From Selaginella moellendorffii (lineage: Eukaryota > Streptophyta > Lycopodiopsida > Selaginellales > Selaginellaceae): DNA of 29,424 nucleotides. The position numbers and the translations under genes are program-made. Each line of letters starts with the position of its first letter. Position 1 is the stretch's first letter. The notes under the pieces were generated by a model. That model searched no databases. It had not been told where the DNA came from and saw only the letters and a program-made list of their open reading frames with translations. Below, in pieces: positions 8,443 through 20,251 of the stretch. Where the stretch lies: the NCBI RefSeq assembly GCF_000143415.4, contig NW_003314351.1:752878-782301 (forward strand). Direction: 5' to 3'.

Positions 8443-11400
8443 ATAGACGAAGTTCGATGTCCTCATCGAACGGTAAACCCTTTCATAAAGTAGCACCCGC
8501 ATGTGTTACCATTTCCATCCTTGGCACCCAACCAATATCTGTCTATGGTTTGACACCAAAGGCTCACCATGCCTTGTCCATCCTCTAAGGAGCATAGCCT
8601 CTCCAACTTAGAGGCTCATTTGACCACTTGTGGTGGTTCTCTCCTTTTATTGGTTTAGTTCTTACTAAACCTGTTAGAGACACCTTCTCTAACTCGATCC
8701 CACTACTCGTTCTCAAGTGGTCTCACTTTCCAGCGCTATAACCCTTGCACTTTGGAACTTTTAATTCTGACTTCTCGAAGTCAATTTCCTAGGTGTCTCC
8801 GACACCTTGCATTGCACATATTGTGCAACTCCACTTCCTCATCCTAGGAAGTTCTCCACTTGAGGGCGCCATCATCCTCTGTTCGATTTCATGCCACCTT
8901 TGGGCACTGAGTTCCAGTTATCATATTGTGTGTTAGGGCTGTCCATGGCCCTATCCTTTGGCTACTTTGCCGCTTCCTCACCGTGAGCTTTTACTTCGCC
9001 AAATTGGAGCACTTAGGAATCCACCTTTGGAAGTCCACTTCCTTTCCCACAAGCCGTTAGCATCAAATACATTAGTGTTCCTTGGCTAACTTTGCCATTT
9101 GGAACCCCTCCATTAAATTCCATGGCCCAAACTTGGCCACTAGTCCTTTGCTCCTATCCTTGATTGTTGCACCCAGCAACATAGGATCGCTACCTCCATT
9201 TTTGAGGTATCCTTTCGGTTCCATAACAAAGACTCTTCTTTGCCAAATCCGGAGGATGTTCACCCCTAGTACGTCTCTTTAGCATCTTCTGCTATGGGCT
9301 CTATCCACAGCCCAACTTTGTGACCCTCCCATGGGTCTCTTATAGAGACTACTTTCCTTGGACTCACTATGCCATCGCACGGACATAATTTATTTCCCTT
9401 AGGTGCTCTTCCCACTTGGTCATCATGACCAAGCCACACCACCTTAAACAGTTTAATTTCAACATTTTGAACCAGGAACTTCATTCCTTAGCCAACCAAG
9501 GACCTTGTCCTTATTTGGCCTTCAAATTGTTAACTATAACCCCGGGGGCATCCCCCACACTTGGCGGTGCACCCAAGCCAGCCCTTACGACCAAGGGTTC
9601 ATAGCAACTGAGATTAGCTGTCCCCATCTCACTCACCACGTCCTTGGTGCCACTTGCACCAAAGTGTTCAAGTTAGATATGCCAAGCTTTCACACTAAGC
9701 AATATAACCGTGCATCACGACTCCGAGGCATCCCTCACTTGGCGGTGTGCCCAAACCAGTCTCCACACTGAGAGTCCATGACCACCGAAATATGAGTGTC
9801 CTCATATTCCAAACCATCACCACGCCCTAGTGATTTGGGACTCGAACCCAAGCACTAGAGGGTCGGGACTCGAACCCAACCTCCGTATATGCATCTACGG
9901 ACGGCATCACCCAGGATGCCTAGCGTGACTCCCCACGCCAGTGCACCAACTTATACTCAAAGCACGCTATAGATCACAGCTTAGGAACCTAATTCCTCCC
10001 TACTACCAAGTCCTCTCACTTGACAAGCCTGTGATCATGCATGGACTCCTCCATGCTTGGCCCCATGGCCCACCATTTTTGAAGTTATCACCTTCAACTA
10101 GGGTATTTGTTCCCCTGACTTGCCAATCTCGCTTTGGCAAGTCCTCCGACCACTGTAACATAGTTCCTGCACAAGCGTGAAAGCCCTTGATCATCGACTT
10201 TCGTTCAAAGCCCTCTCTTTGAACACTCGGGAACTACTTCCCTAACCTTGATAGCCTTGCCTCATGGCAAGCTTCAAGACCACGCTTCTACTGCGCCACT
10301 CTGATTTCGCGTGTTCCTTGAACTATTTACGCTTGGCCTTTCTAGGTATTAAGCTACCTAGAATCTTCTTTGGGAACCTTGAAGGAACTCTGTCCCTTAG
10401 CTTGCTAAGGCCTCCCTTTTTGCAAGCTTTCCAATTATCATATAGTCTAACATGGACAATTCCATATTTTAGACTCTCTATAGCATCACAGTTGCTAGCG
10501 GCAACACTCTCGAGCCCCCACTTGATTCTCCACTCCCAGCTGGCATAACCAACCTTGGTTATGCCCTTCGATTTCTATGGTTTGGTTCTATCCCCTTACT
10601 TCTTGCTTTTGGCTTCACACCTTTCCTTCGGTCATTCTCCTCCAAACTAGGAGGATAGCTTTGCACTTTCTATCATGCCTTAGCAAGTATTCTTAGGGAT
10701 GAACCTACCCGATAGCCTAGGGAGTGGTTCCTCAATCCAGGTATGCTCACCCTATAACCCCACCCACTGGGATTACGTTGTTGCTTACGGGCCTTTGCAT
10801 GCCCATTGCTAGCCTTGCCAAAATTCCATTTTTGGCTTTGTCCAATTCGAGTAGACAGTCTTCTCCTGTCTCCGCCACCTTGGACATTTGGATAGCACCT
10901 ACTATCCATCATTCGCTAGGGACTTAGTCCCTTGGGCTTTATCTACTGCCCTCGCGACATCAAACACCACCTCCTGGTGTTCTAGAGTGTTTGGGTGTCC
11001 CAATGATGGCTTCCTTGACAATGAGTATTTCCTTTTATGACATTGACTTACTATATCACAACATAAGCAACTTATCCCCCGTAAGGGTATATCCACTTCC
11101 CTATGCCATTAAGAGGCTTGGGTAGCTACCTTCTACCCGTTTAACCAATTATTTTGCACCTCTTGCTTAGTTGTCTCGTAGTTGTCAAGTCCTACAACTC
11201 ATTACAGGTGCTTCCACACCTCCATCATTATCTGGGTCACCACACTCTAACTGCATGCTCTGCAACTTAGGCTATGCCATTCCCATTTCTATTGGGGTTC
11301 CTTTGGCAAGGGGTTCTCATGAACCCACCAACATAGCCTCAAGGTATCACACCTTGGCACATTTGGTGTCTCCACACCATCAGCTCCACGAGCCTACTTC

Positions 11401-12407
11401 TATGACACTTCTTCTTTGTGTCTAAGTCTTTGCCAAGACCAATACCACTCATTCTCATGCCAACCATCCGTTAGCACTGCACCCTAGAGGTCTCACACAA
11501 CTTTGTGTCAAAGTTGTTTTCTTTTTGGGAACACCTTTCCCACGACTTTAGCATGGCACATTTTGCCATCGATGAGATACCCTCTGTTCTCATCCTTGGA
11601 TCCTATAATCCCCCCCCATCCTTCGTGGGGTACAACCCACCTCAGTCCAAATGCTTCCATCAGTTCTTTTAGGACCATCTCTTGACTCTACTTGAGTCAT
11701 CTAGCAGTTTTGGACTTAGTTAATCCACAGACCTATAAGGTCCTACTTGTGAGGCACTAGCTCACTGGAATACACTTCTTGCATTCCTGTCCTACTCAAA
11801 AGGACTATTTTCACAAGTGTTACTTTGACACTTGATTTTGTTCTCTGGGGGCAACCTTTGCCCCTTAGGACTACTTGTCCATGTGATGAGAATACCAACT
11901 CATCTCTAAGTACACCCCCCAACTCCTTGGGTTGTTCCAGCATTTATTAAAGGTAGCCCCGGCTACCATTTCAAGGACTTGAGTCCTCTTCCGTATTTGA
12001 CCTCCCACGGTCATTACCTCTGGTCTTACATTCATGAGCACCAACCTCAACTATATAAGGATAATCTTGTGACTCCTTTATTGTTTTGGAGTCTACATGT
12101 TTCCCGTGATCCCAACTATAGTTGTTTATCACAACTACGTTAGCCCGTTTGCTGCGTCAAACGTTCATTTGGATCACATCCTCAGCTCTCTGAGGAGACC
12201 TTATACTGTTCCCAAGATCCCAAAGTCGTTCCATTATTGGCCCTTTTCTATCTACCACGTTGTGCCCAAGTTCACGCATGAACTTGAGTGGAGAGCCATG
12301 TCCTCTCGACATGCTACCCGTCCAGGATAGGCCCACTCCTAGGACCTTCCGATGCCAACATCAATGGTGATATACTTGAGCACCAATAAAAGTCGGACTA
12401 AGGAACA
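8443..12407 (-). other. Internal region of element R, no recognisable coding
   Basis: About 4 kb of moderately GC-rich sequence with many stops in all frames. A short phrase (CACTTGGCGGTG...CCCAA.CCAG) occurs at about 9558 and again at 9736. I could not find zinc-knuckle, protease, RT or integrase signatures on the sense strand. It probably serves as packaging or spacer sequence of a non-autonomous element. Confidence 0.55.
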
Positions 12408-12419
12408 GCTCCGATACCA
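12408..12419 (-). promoter_or_regulatory. Element R primer binding site (initiator-Met tRNA type)
   Basis: The minus strand reads TGGTATCGGAGC, 3 nt after the end of the right LTR. It differs by one base from the common TGGTATCAGAGC. This fixes the element's orientation. Confidence 0.85.
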
Positions 12420-12422
12420 AGT

Positions 12423-13977
12423 TGTAAGTGACTAATTTTTCCATTTTACTTTAGTCACTTAACCGCACCTCCGACCACTTGGAGTAGTCTCACTCACAAC
12501 CTCCGTAAGTCCTATTTTGGACTTGGGCTTACTAGCCCCGAGGATGGCATCCCCGCCACTCAACCTATGCACTTGGTCCAAGTGCTCCACGTGTCCGATC
12601 CCATGACCGACACCCCAAGGTACCACCAACATATCAGCCTGTTACGCTAAGGCCATATCCATTCACCTTGGTCACCACGATGGTCTGACACTATCTGCAT
12701 CCCAGTCTCGTCACTCAAAGACTGGGCTATCCATCCACGAGTGATCATCCCAGATCCACTCCTTAGCATCCTTAGGATGCCCACAGACATGGGGGATTAG
12801 CCTTGGTACTCTCCCTGCCTTACGCCTTTAGGTGCTCTAGCCATGGGCTTAGAGCGAGGTTCCATTGAGCCACACCAGGTATCCAAGTAGGTAGTGCCAC
12901 CCACGCTTGGACTGGGAGCATCGGCTAGACGATCTCCCGGGGGAACTAGAGCCGGCTCTTGAACACTTCACCAAGCTACCCCGCTTGTCGGTCTATGTTC
13001 ACTCTAGTCTTGGACTTCCCAGTGGTCAGCTCATCACCCAACACTGGGTGCAGCCTCTCTGGGCCAAACTGGCCTTTCCTGGCCAAACTGGCTCCACTGC
13101 AGTCCTCCCCCTACTATACTTTTGGAACTCACCAAACCCCCCAGGGTCTGGGAGACGAACGCTTTGGGCTTTCACCCTCTCAGACTCGAACTCGGACTCG
13201 GACTCGGACTCGGACTCGGACTCGGACTCGGACTCGGACTCGGACTCGGACTCGGCCTCGGCCTCAGCCTCGGTCTTGGTCTCGATCTCGGTCCCAGTCT
13301 TGGTCCTGGTCTCGGTCTCGACTTCGGACTTTATCTCGGGTCAATCTCAGACTCCATCTTGGACTCCATGTTGGGTCCATCTCGGACTCCATGTCGGATC
13401 CATCTCGGACTCCATCTCGAACTCCATCTCGGGTCCATCTCAGACTCCATCTTGGGTCCATTTCGGGTCCATCTCAGACTCCATCTCGGGTCCATCTTGG
13501 GTCCATCTCGGACTCCATTTCGGGTCCATCTCGGACTCCATCTCGGACTCCATCTTGGGTCCATCTCGGACTCCATCTCAGACTCCGTCTCGGGTCCATT
13601 TCGGGTCCATCTCGGACTCCATCTCGGGTCCATCTCGGACTCAATCTCAGATCCATCTCGGGTCCACCTCGGACTCCACCTCGGACTCCATCTTGGGGTC
13701 CTTCTCGGACTCCACTTCGGACTCTGACTCGGGTCCATCTCGGACACTTCCACGTGTCATGTGTTAGTCCTTTTTGGGTCCCTTTTTGGAGCCTCGCTTA
13801 TGGCTCGCTTCGTGCTCATTCCTCAAGCACTTTGTTAGGGGTTCCACTCCCGCTCTCGACCTTTCAAGGCGGAGCTTTTAGTCCAAACGTGTTACACTCG
13901 TTTGGCTTTCGCTTCGGCCACTACCACGTGGCACCCCTCCGGCTCTACTTTGGGGCCTAGGGATTTTGTGTTTCACA
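12423..13977 (-). repeat. Element R 5' LTR (right copy)
   Basis: 1,555 bp, colinear with the left LTR apart from the missing 239 bp and changes in array length. In its sense direction it should hold the promoter of the element; I could not assign a TATA box with confidence. Confidence 0.85.
13189..13743 (-). repeat. Compound minisatellite in the R 5' LTR
   Basis: Same architecture as 7648-8200, but with a longer pure CTCGGA run (about 13192-13254) and a different order of the CCATCTCGGACT and CCATCTCGGGT units. The arrays have changed faster than the LTR sequence around them. Confidence 0.9.
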
Positions 13978-13982
13978 AAATA
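13978..13982 (+). other. Target-site duplication of element R, right copy (AAATA)
   Basis: AAATA follows the LTR end TTTCACA and matches 6643-6647. Family A sequence resumes with GCATTTGGGACC. Confidence 0.85.
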
Positions 13983-16615
13983 GCATTTGGGACCAAAATG
14001 AGACTAACACAAAGGGCATGATAGCGAGGGTGTTTGGCAAACAAGACAAACTATCATTTAGCGATATTAAGGGACTAATCTCAATACACGAGGGTTCTTG
14101 TCACTAGCCAGTGCAAGTCAAAACAAGACAGGAACTCCTTACCAAGCTAAGTATGCATAGCTAATAACATGTAGAAATTCTGTCCTTATGCTCGTCCAGT
14201 CTAAGTACACTCGAAATGCTCAGTTAAATCCACTAGCACAAGAGGGACTGATGAAGGATCCAACAATACCGACCTCTTGCCATCGTGGTAGTAAGGAAAG
14301 AATATCCGAAAGGATTGGCCGACAGGTAACTTTTAATACCTGAAGTCACATTCGCAACACTCTCCCCCCCTAGGGAAGATTTACGTCCTCATCGATGCAT
14401 ACTCAAATATAGAATACCGCCAAGGAAAAAACTCCAGAAAAAGTTCATGGTATTCACACTATGTGAGAAATGCACCAACTTTAATGAGTTAGGAGGCAAC
14501 CTTTATGTCTAACGCGGATGTGCTACCAGCTCAGACACCTTCTAGCCGTCGCTGACAAGGAAATGACCAACAGAGTTAACCACCCTTGCTACTTTAGTTG
14601 TCACCCAGCTTACAAAAGTGTGATACGCCTCTGCCTGCAAGGATATAGAAAGAGAAGCCAGAAGCCCCAACCCTCATGAGCATTGAAACCAAACCTGTCG
14701 GTAAGGTTTAGATAGACTACTGTAAACAAGAAGTTAGAGTTGTTTACATAGTCACGCCCTTTTAACAGAATAAGGAACATTGACAAAAAGGCGGGTTATG
14801 TGACCAATCTACAATAGCTACCCTATGATTAGAGATTTCACCATGCATACAAAGTGCCAAAGCCAGTTTACCTATACTAGCCTAAAGTCAAAGATCAATA
14901 TATGGACAATATCAAAGTCATTAGACAATGATATCTTATAGTCTTAATTATCAGTGAATAAATCTTAGATTAGAACACAAAAGTATTCCAAGTAAGTTAT
15001 CATCTAATAAACTAGTATTATAGAATAGGAACCACCAATATCATCATGTTTGGAAAACATAGGATTCACCATCCAACAAAATTCAATAGCCAGCATATCA
15101 TTAAAAAAACTCAATGATAAAACATAACTACTAAAGATGGCAGACAGTATGCTAAACAACTTACTAAAGATAACTCAAAGAATACAAAGTATCATTGACT
15201 GACAAGCACAATGCTCATGAATGTATCACCCAAAGGAAATAAGATCTCAATCTATCAAAATTAACTCAAGCAATAATCAACAGGACAGAATGAATGTTGC
15301 AAGACCAAAAAACATAATATTTATGCTAGCTATTGCACCAGCTAAGCTGAATAGATCCCGGTCAACAATACCAAGGAACCAAAGTTGCTCAAGCAAGTGT
15401 TAGCAACATCCTATTGATGTCTCAAACCCAAGAGACCAATCTAGAGCAAACCACAAAGAACATGTGGTATTGCGAAAGGCTATAAGCTATCAAATAGCAT
15501 AACTAACCACCATGAAAGATCATCAATCATCCCATCAAAAGAGATATGCAGAATCATCATTAAAGAAGGAATCCACCATCCCAAAGAATGGCATATCATT
15601 CCATATTAATAATAATCAAGTAAAACTTTTGATAAGAATATTCAATTATCCTAGATGATAGTCAATCATTACCAATGATTGCTAGATACAAATGACAACT
15701 TTAACATCAAAGCTGAGAGCCAAAATGCCTTCCCCAACAACTCTTAACAAATGAAGCAATGAGCATAAAAACTCAAGGAACCAAAAACTTGAAGAAACCT
15801 ATAGCTAAGTCATGCCTAGCAATGATCGTAAGTCTTGCATGAACTAACTTCAATGCTAAAGAAGAAATCATGGTACAACCCACATTATTCTTCTCAATAC
15901 ATCCAGAACCTAAACTTCATAATGCAAAGCTAATGAAGAGTATATCTACATCAATCCAAAAGCCAAGCATAATAAAGCTATGCTCAACAAGTGATCACCA
16001 AATCAATCCTCCATGAATCCATCTATAGCAAGACATAACTCACTTTATAACAAGCATAAGAAGAATCATTCATGATCGATATATTCCAACCCAAATTCAA
16101 TAAAGATTCAAACATCTTCAATATCAATCACTAATTCTTCATCTCATAAAGTTAGCATTGTTCATAACTAAATCACTTTTCAAGGAAAAGCCAAAGCTCA
16201 ACCTCTACTAAATAATCTTGTTTAGAACACAACTAACTTCAAACTTGCCACTCAATTCATTTGAACGTCAACACAATGGCTAACTAGCAAATGCACAAAT
16301 GCCAAGAACACAAAGCCATAGCCAAATCATCAACACTATCTTTATTGAGACCAATGAAACTCAATATCAATCCTAAGGAGAGACATCTCATTTCACTCGA
16401 ATCTCAACATTGGGCATCACTTCAATGCCATCAGTACCAAAACAAAGCTAGAAGAAAGCAAAGATGAATCACCACTCAAACTTTCTAACAACCAAGCTAA
16501 CCAAAGTCGAAGATATCTTAGTTAGTATCTGAGACCAGTTCTTCAACAATACTCAGCTATAGATAACACTTCATCAAGGAGTAAATCACCACACCCAAGA
16601 CTCACAACTATTCCA
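13983..16615 (+). repeat. Repeat family A, copy A3, right part
   Basis: This continues family A after element R. About 14270-15190 is also present at 17206-18117 in the same orientation, and the whole stretch aligns inverted with 5395-3870, where several blocks are shorter. It is A-rich on this strand and non-coding; no frame longer than about 60 codons has any recognisable content. The two same-orientation copies could be the LTRs of one composite element or two independent insertions. Confidence 0.6.
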
Positions 16616-16820
16616 TGTGAGGCCGTACCATAGTCCCACAGTAGATAATTTCGTCTGTAGATACTCCATACAAGAGGAAGGACATACACATGGATGCCCA
16701 ATACATACAATTTCAAATTTAGGGGTAAGAATATACTTTGCTCAAGGGTATATTATACTTTTTATGCAGCCACTAATCATGGGAATCAAACCGGTATCAT
16801 TTTTTCTGATACCATATATA
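16616..16820 (-). other. Possible internal edge of a second minus-strand retroelement
   Basis: The complement of 16805-16814 is TGGTATCAGA, an initiator-Met-type primer site, and lies right beside repeat C2. If repeat C is an LTR, this would be the start of its internal region on the minus strand. The C2 edge does not end in CA, so the reading is tentative. Confidence 0.35.
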
Positions 16821-17205
16821 GCACACGTGGTTTTTACCCTTTATCCTATGGTGATTTACCATCGGATAACACCACAAAGTGGAACCTAAACCCTCTTTGT
16901 GCCATGTGACAAATGCCACATGTCACATGCCACGTGTCCAAAGGACAGTTGTGTGGAACCCGGTTGCTCTAAGGGTTCCAAGTTGCTCTGGGCTCCTGTC
17001 CCTGCGCTCCTTAGGCTGTATGCTCGAGAGTTGCTCCGTGGTTCAGTTCTGTCACTCCTTGGCTCCATGCTTGGGAGTTTGGCACCATTCTTTTGTTCAA
17101 TGGCCCAAGCCTCTGAACCTCAGCATCCCAATGCCAGGACCAGCATACAAAACGAAGCCAAATGGAGCCAAACAGAGTCTGGCGCTATTTCGGCATACCG
17201 GTGGC
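16821..17205 (-). repeat. Repeat family C, copy C2
   Basis: Second copy of the repeat at 5921-6290. Flanks are in the same orientation as in C1, but 16962-17123 matches the reverse complement of 6012-6173. C2 also keeps a block with several CACATG/CACGTG boxes (about 16910-16940) that C1 lacks. It ends where family A copy A4 begins (CGGTGGCCT then CCTGCCGTCATGG). Confidence 0.7.
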
Positions 17206-18117
17206 CTCCTGCCGTCATGGCATAAGGAAAGAATATTCGAAAGGACTAGCCGACAGGTAACTTTCAATACCCGAAGTCACATTCGCGACACTCTCCCCCC
17301 CTAGGGAAGATTGACATCCTCGTCGATGCATGCTCGAGTTTAGAATACCGTGAAGGAAACAACTCCAGAAAAAGTTCACAGTATTCACACTATGTGAGAA
17401 ATGCACCAACTTAAATGAGTTAGGGTAACCTCTTGTCTAACGCGGACGCGCTACCAGCTCAAACACCTTCCGGCCGTCATTGACAAGGAAATGACCAACA
17501 GAGTTAGCCACCCTTGCTACTCTAGGTGTCACCTAGCTTACAAAAGTGTGATATGCCCCTGCCCGCATGGATATAGAAAGAGAAGCCAGAGGCCCTAACC
17601 CTCCTGAGCAAAGAAACCAAACCCGTTGGTAAGGTTTAGATAGACTACTGTAAACAAGAAGTTAGAGTTGTTTACACGGTCACGCCCTTTTAACGGAATA
17701 AGAAACATTTACAAAAAAGCGGGTTATGTGACCAGTCTACAGTAGCTACCCCATGACTAAAGATTTCACCATACACACGAAGTGCTAAAGCCAGTCTACC
17801 TATACTGGCCCAAACTCAAAGATTAATAGATGGACAATATGAAAGTCATAGACAATGATATCTTAGAGTCTTAAGTACTAGTGATTAAATCTTAGATGAG
17901 AACACAAAAGTATTCCAAGTAAGTTATCATCTAATAAACTAGTATTATAGGATAGGAACCACCAAGATTGCAATAGTTGGAAAATATAGGATGCACGATT
18001 CAACAAAATTTAATAGCAAGAATATCATCAAGAAAACTCAATGAAGAAACTTAACTATCGAAGATTGTAGACAGTATACCCAACAACTTACCAAAGATAA
18101 CTCAAAGCACACCAAGT
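17206..18117 (+). repeat. Repeat family A, copy A4
   Basis: Aligns with 14270-15190 at high identity, including TCCGAAAGGA/TTCGAAAGGA, CGACAGGTAACTTT, ACTCTCCCCCCCTAGGGAAGATT and AAAGTATTCCAAGTAAGTTATC. It is cut at 18117 by a Cassandra LTR; A3 continues there as CAAAGTATCATTGAC. Confidence 0.75.
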
Positions 18118-18280
18118 TGTAAGCTCTTGAGTTTGGACTTCCCAGGAGGTCACCCAACCCAGTACTATTCAAACCCAAGGACACTTAACCCCAAATATCC
18201 CAAGACCCTTAATTGATTGGAAAAGCGGGGTGCATTTTTATTCATGGGCCTTTTCCCTCTATATTTGAACCCCTATGGAT
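18118..18280 (-). mobile_element. Second Cassandra copy (LTR, cut by the assembly gap)
   Basis: On the minus strand the sequence runs from the gap to CTTACA at 18118 and matches the Cassandra LTRs at 1040 and 1408 along its visible 163 bp. Only the first ~30 bp of the LTR are missing. Whether this is a solo LTR or one end of a full element cannot be told because of the N run. Confidence 0.8.
18135..18189 (-). ncRNA. 5S rRNA-like segment in the second Cassandra LTR, well preserved
   Basis: The minus strand reads GTTAAGTGTCCTTGGG, then TTGAATAGTACTGG, then GGGTGACCTCCTGGGAAGTCC. The C box region is identical to the plant 5S rRNA core GGGTGACCTCCTGGGAAGTC. Of the three copies in the window this one keeps the best internal promoter boxes. 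Confidence 0.75.
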
Positions 18281-18380
18281 NNNNNNNNNNNNNNNNNNNN
18301 NNNNNNNNNNNNNNNNNNNNNNNNNNNNNNNNNNNNNNNNNNNNNNNNNNNNNNNNNNNNNNNNNNNNNNNNNNNNNNNN
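18281..18380. other. Assembly gap, 100 N
   Basis: Exactly 100 N, the usual placeholder for a gap of unknown size. Any open frame drawn across it has no meaning. Confidence 0.99.
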
Positions 18381-19297
18381 AAAAAAATGTTCAAAGAAGA
18401 GAAGACGGCAGGCAGCTGCTGCTGCAGGTCATCTAGAGGACCCCATTATACCTCAATATAGAGTAAAACCTTGCTATTCATTTATCATTATAAAATATCA
18501 GCCTTTAAAATATTGTAATAAAGCCTTAATTTTAAATATAAATCCATGAAATAGAGAGATAATAACTTATTTTACATTAGCATTCTCTCTATTAAAAACA
18601 CATACAGAAATAATGCTAATGATATAAAGTAGAATACTTCTAATATTAAATATTACTCTCAAAATGTAAGAATATAAGTATTAGGAATAAGGGAATATCA
18701 AAGGTAAATATGTAAAATTTTGAAATTATTCTAAAAAATATAGCACATAAAGGTAATTTTTATCACTTAGTATCATGAAATTCCAAAACTTTCAGTCTAT
18801 AGAGATGAAAAATAAAACTCCATAAAAATTGTTATATTTTTTTAATTTTATAAGATGTATATAGTTTAAGTGAGTTTTAAATCTTTATTTTTGAAATTAT
18901 TATACTTTAGTGTCCTTAAGAAACACATTTTTTATTAAGAGGAAAAATTGTAGATCAATTATATGGAGATTTCAAATAAAAAAATAGTTACCAAGCCTCA
19001 ATATTTAATTGACTCATCTGGCCATGGAATCCCACAGCGAAAAATTCCATTTATAGAAGATCATGCAGCACTAAGAGTTTTAAATGTTATATTATGTTAT
19101 AAGTTAAATTTATTATATTATTTATTATGTTATATTTGTAGAAGGGATTTTGAATATAATTATTATATTATGTTATGTTAACTATGTATGTTATAATTAT
19201 GATTATATTAAATTTATAATTATGATTTCAACTTTTTGAAATACTAAAATATCAATAATAAACACGATGCTCCCAGCGTAGCTGGGACTTTTGCTAG
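18381..19297 (+). mobile_element. 3' part of a first Helitron-like element
   Basis: Very AT-rich, non-coding sequence that ends with the hairpin TCCCAGC-GTA-GCTGGGA (19271-19287) and, 11 nt after the core stem, CTAG (19294-19297). Helitron 3' termini have a GC-rich hairpin about 10-12 nt before CTRR. No 5' end (TC after A) could be placed; it may lie in the gap. Small features inside include a 9-bp inverted repeat AATAGAGAG / CTCTCTATT near 18551 and 18585. Confidence 0.5.
19271..19297 (+). other. Helitron-type 3' terminus 1 (hairpin + CTAG)
   Basis: Stem TCCCAGC 19271-19277, loop GTA, stem GCTGGGA 19281-19287, terminal CTAG 19294-19297. The same hairpin core with the same spacing recurs at 29209-29234. 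Confidence 0.6.
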
Positions 19298-19538
19298 TCT
19301 TTCTATATTTAAAAGAGCAAGGGCGACATATTCAATTGAGATTCTTTATGAGCTTAATGGTGGAGATGAAGACACGTGGGAAAAAACAGTTGAGAGTGGA
19401 ACTTTTTTTTTAAGGGGTAAACCCAGTTTTTTTCAATGCATTTTTCCAGGAGCACTTATGTATTTTGGCATTTCACTGCAGTTGCACGTCATGAGGTTCA
19501 CTGCATGATTGCATTGGTCCTCGCCTATCTAGGGTGTA

Positions 19539-20160
19539 TTGCTTAGCTGTACGATGCCACACACAGCAGATAGATTAGCTGAGTTGAAGTGGCAGGTTCA
19601 AGAGCCTATGCTAGACAAAAGAGAAGATGAGGAAACTCCGGGAGACACTTTTATGGTACATTTTCTCTTTCTTGTGTTGTTTCTTTTGACAATTTCTTTA
19701 GGCTGTTGCGAGGTTTGGAGGCGACAGTGTTGTCAAGACATGATGCAGCTGCAACCTGGTTCAGATGTACGCATATACTCAGTGCTTCTTTACATGCGAG
19801 GTATGCAAGGTATGGTTTGTGTTCATTGTTTCATCACGAATATTTTACTGCCTCTTATTATGTACAATAAGGAGTACGTGCTTGGGCAGCTCATATACGT
19901 TCAAGCAACGAAGAGATTGCCTGGTTCTCCCGGATTTCTCATCCTGTCATGCCAAGGGCTTGCAACAAGATTCCCGGCATGCGTATTGATCTAGGTTTCA
20001 AGATGATCTCTCATTTCTCTTAATCTCTGTGGCTAACTTGGTTCTTGTTGCACAGGAGTGAGTAACAGAGGGCTGTTTGGGAGTCTAATGCTGGATGCTT
20101 CGAGATTTGTTTCTTTTATTCGTTTCCAGACACCCAACGACCTTTGGGCTAAACACTCTA
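19539..20160 (+). pseudogene. Unidentified exon-like fragments
   Basis: About 19557-19655 encodes a polar stretch (ADRLAELKWQVQEP...) and ends at a plausible donor. A 47-nt GT-AG intron follows (19656-19702). Another piece starts at 19703 in a frame containing RHDAAATWF, and a second possible intron of about 70 nt follows near 19800. Joining the pieces needs frame changes, so this is a decayed gene fragment, not a working gene. I do not recognise the family. Confidence 0.3.
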
Positions 20161-20251
20161 AAGTCGTTTATCTAAACTCTTATTAGAAAGGTTCATAAAA
20201 TTATGTTTAGTCTGATGACTTCTCCAGTTTACTTGTTTGTTTTAAATGCAG

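Larger units (their letters stand above)
6648..13977 (-). mobile_element. Complete LTR retrotransposon R, non-autonomous (LARD-like)
   Basis: The element is 7.33 kb. Direct LTRs lie at 6648-8430 and 12423-13977, with TG...CA ends on both strands (TGTAAG...TTTCACA) and AAATA on both sides. The primer site is on the minus strand beside the right LTR, so transcription runs from right to left and the right LTR is the 5' LTR. A purine-rich tract on the minus strand adjoins the left (3') LTR. The internal 3,992 bp contain only short frames (none above about 80 codons on the sense strand), and I find no gag, protease, RT, RNase H or integrase motif. Outside one 239-bp indel and the internal arrays the LTRs differ at few positions, so insertion was recent compared with neighbouring relics. 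The size pattern fits LARD-type derivatives mobilised by an autonomous relative. A highly degenerate pol that I could not recognise remains possible. Confidence 0.85.

Noticed and set aside
9072-12330. Several frames of 60-94 codons on both strands inside element R
   Set aside because: Short, overlapping, no start context or domain. Treated as chance in moderately GC-rich non-coding DNA.
16879-17304. Plus-strand frames of 108-141 codons in repeat C2
   Set aside because: They cross the C2/family A boundary and are not preserved in C1.
18213-18549. Open frames of 82 and 110 codons across the N run
   Set aside because: The middle is unknown sequence and the left part is antisense Cassandra LTR.
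19765-19994. Membrane-like frames at 19539-19994
   Set aside because: The hydrophobic run (FLFLVLFLLTISLG) is a translated pyrimidine-rich intron (19656-19702).
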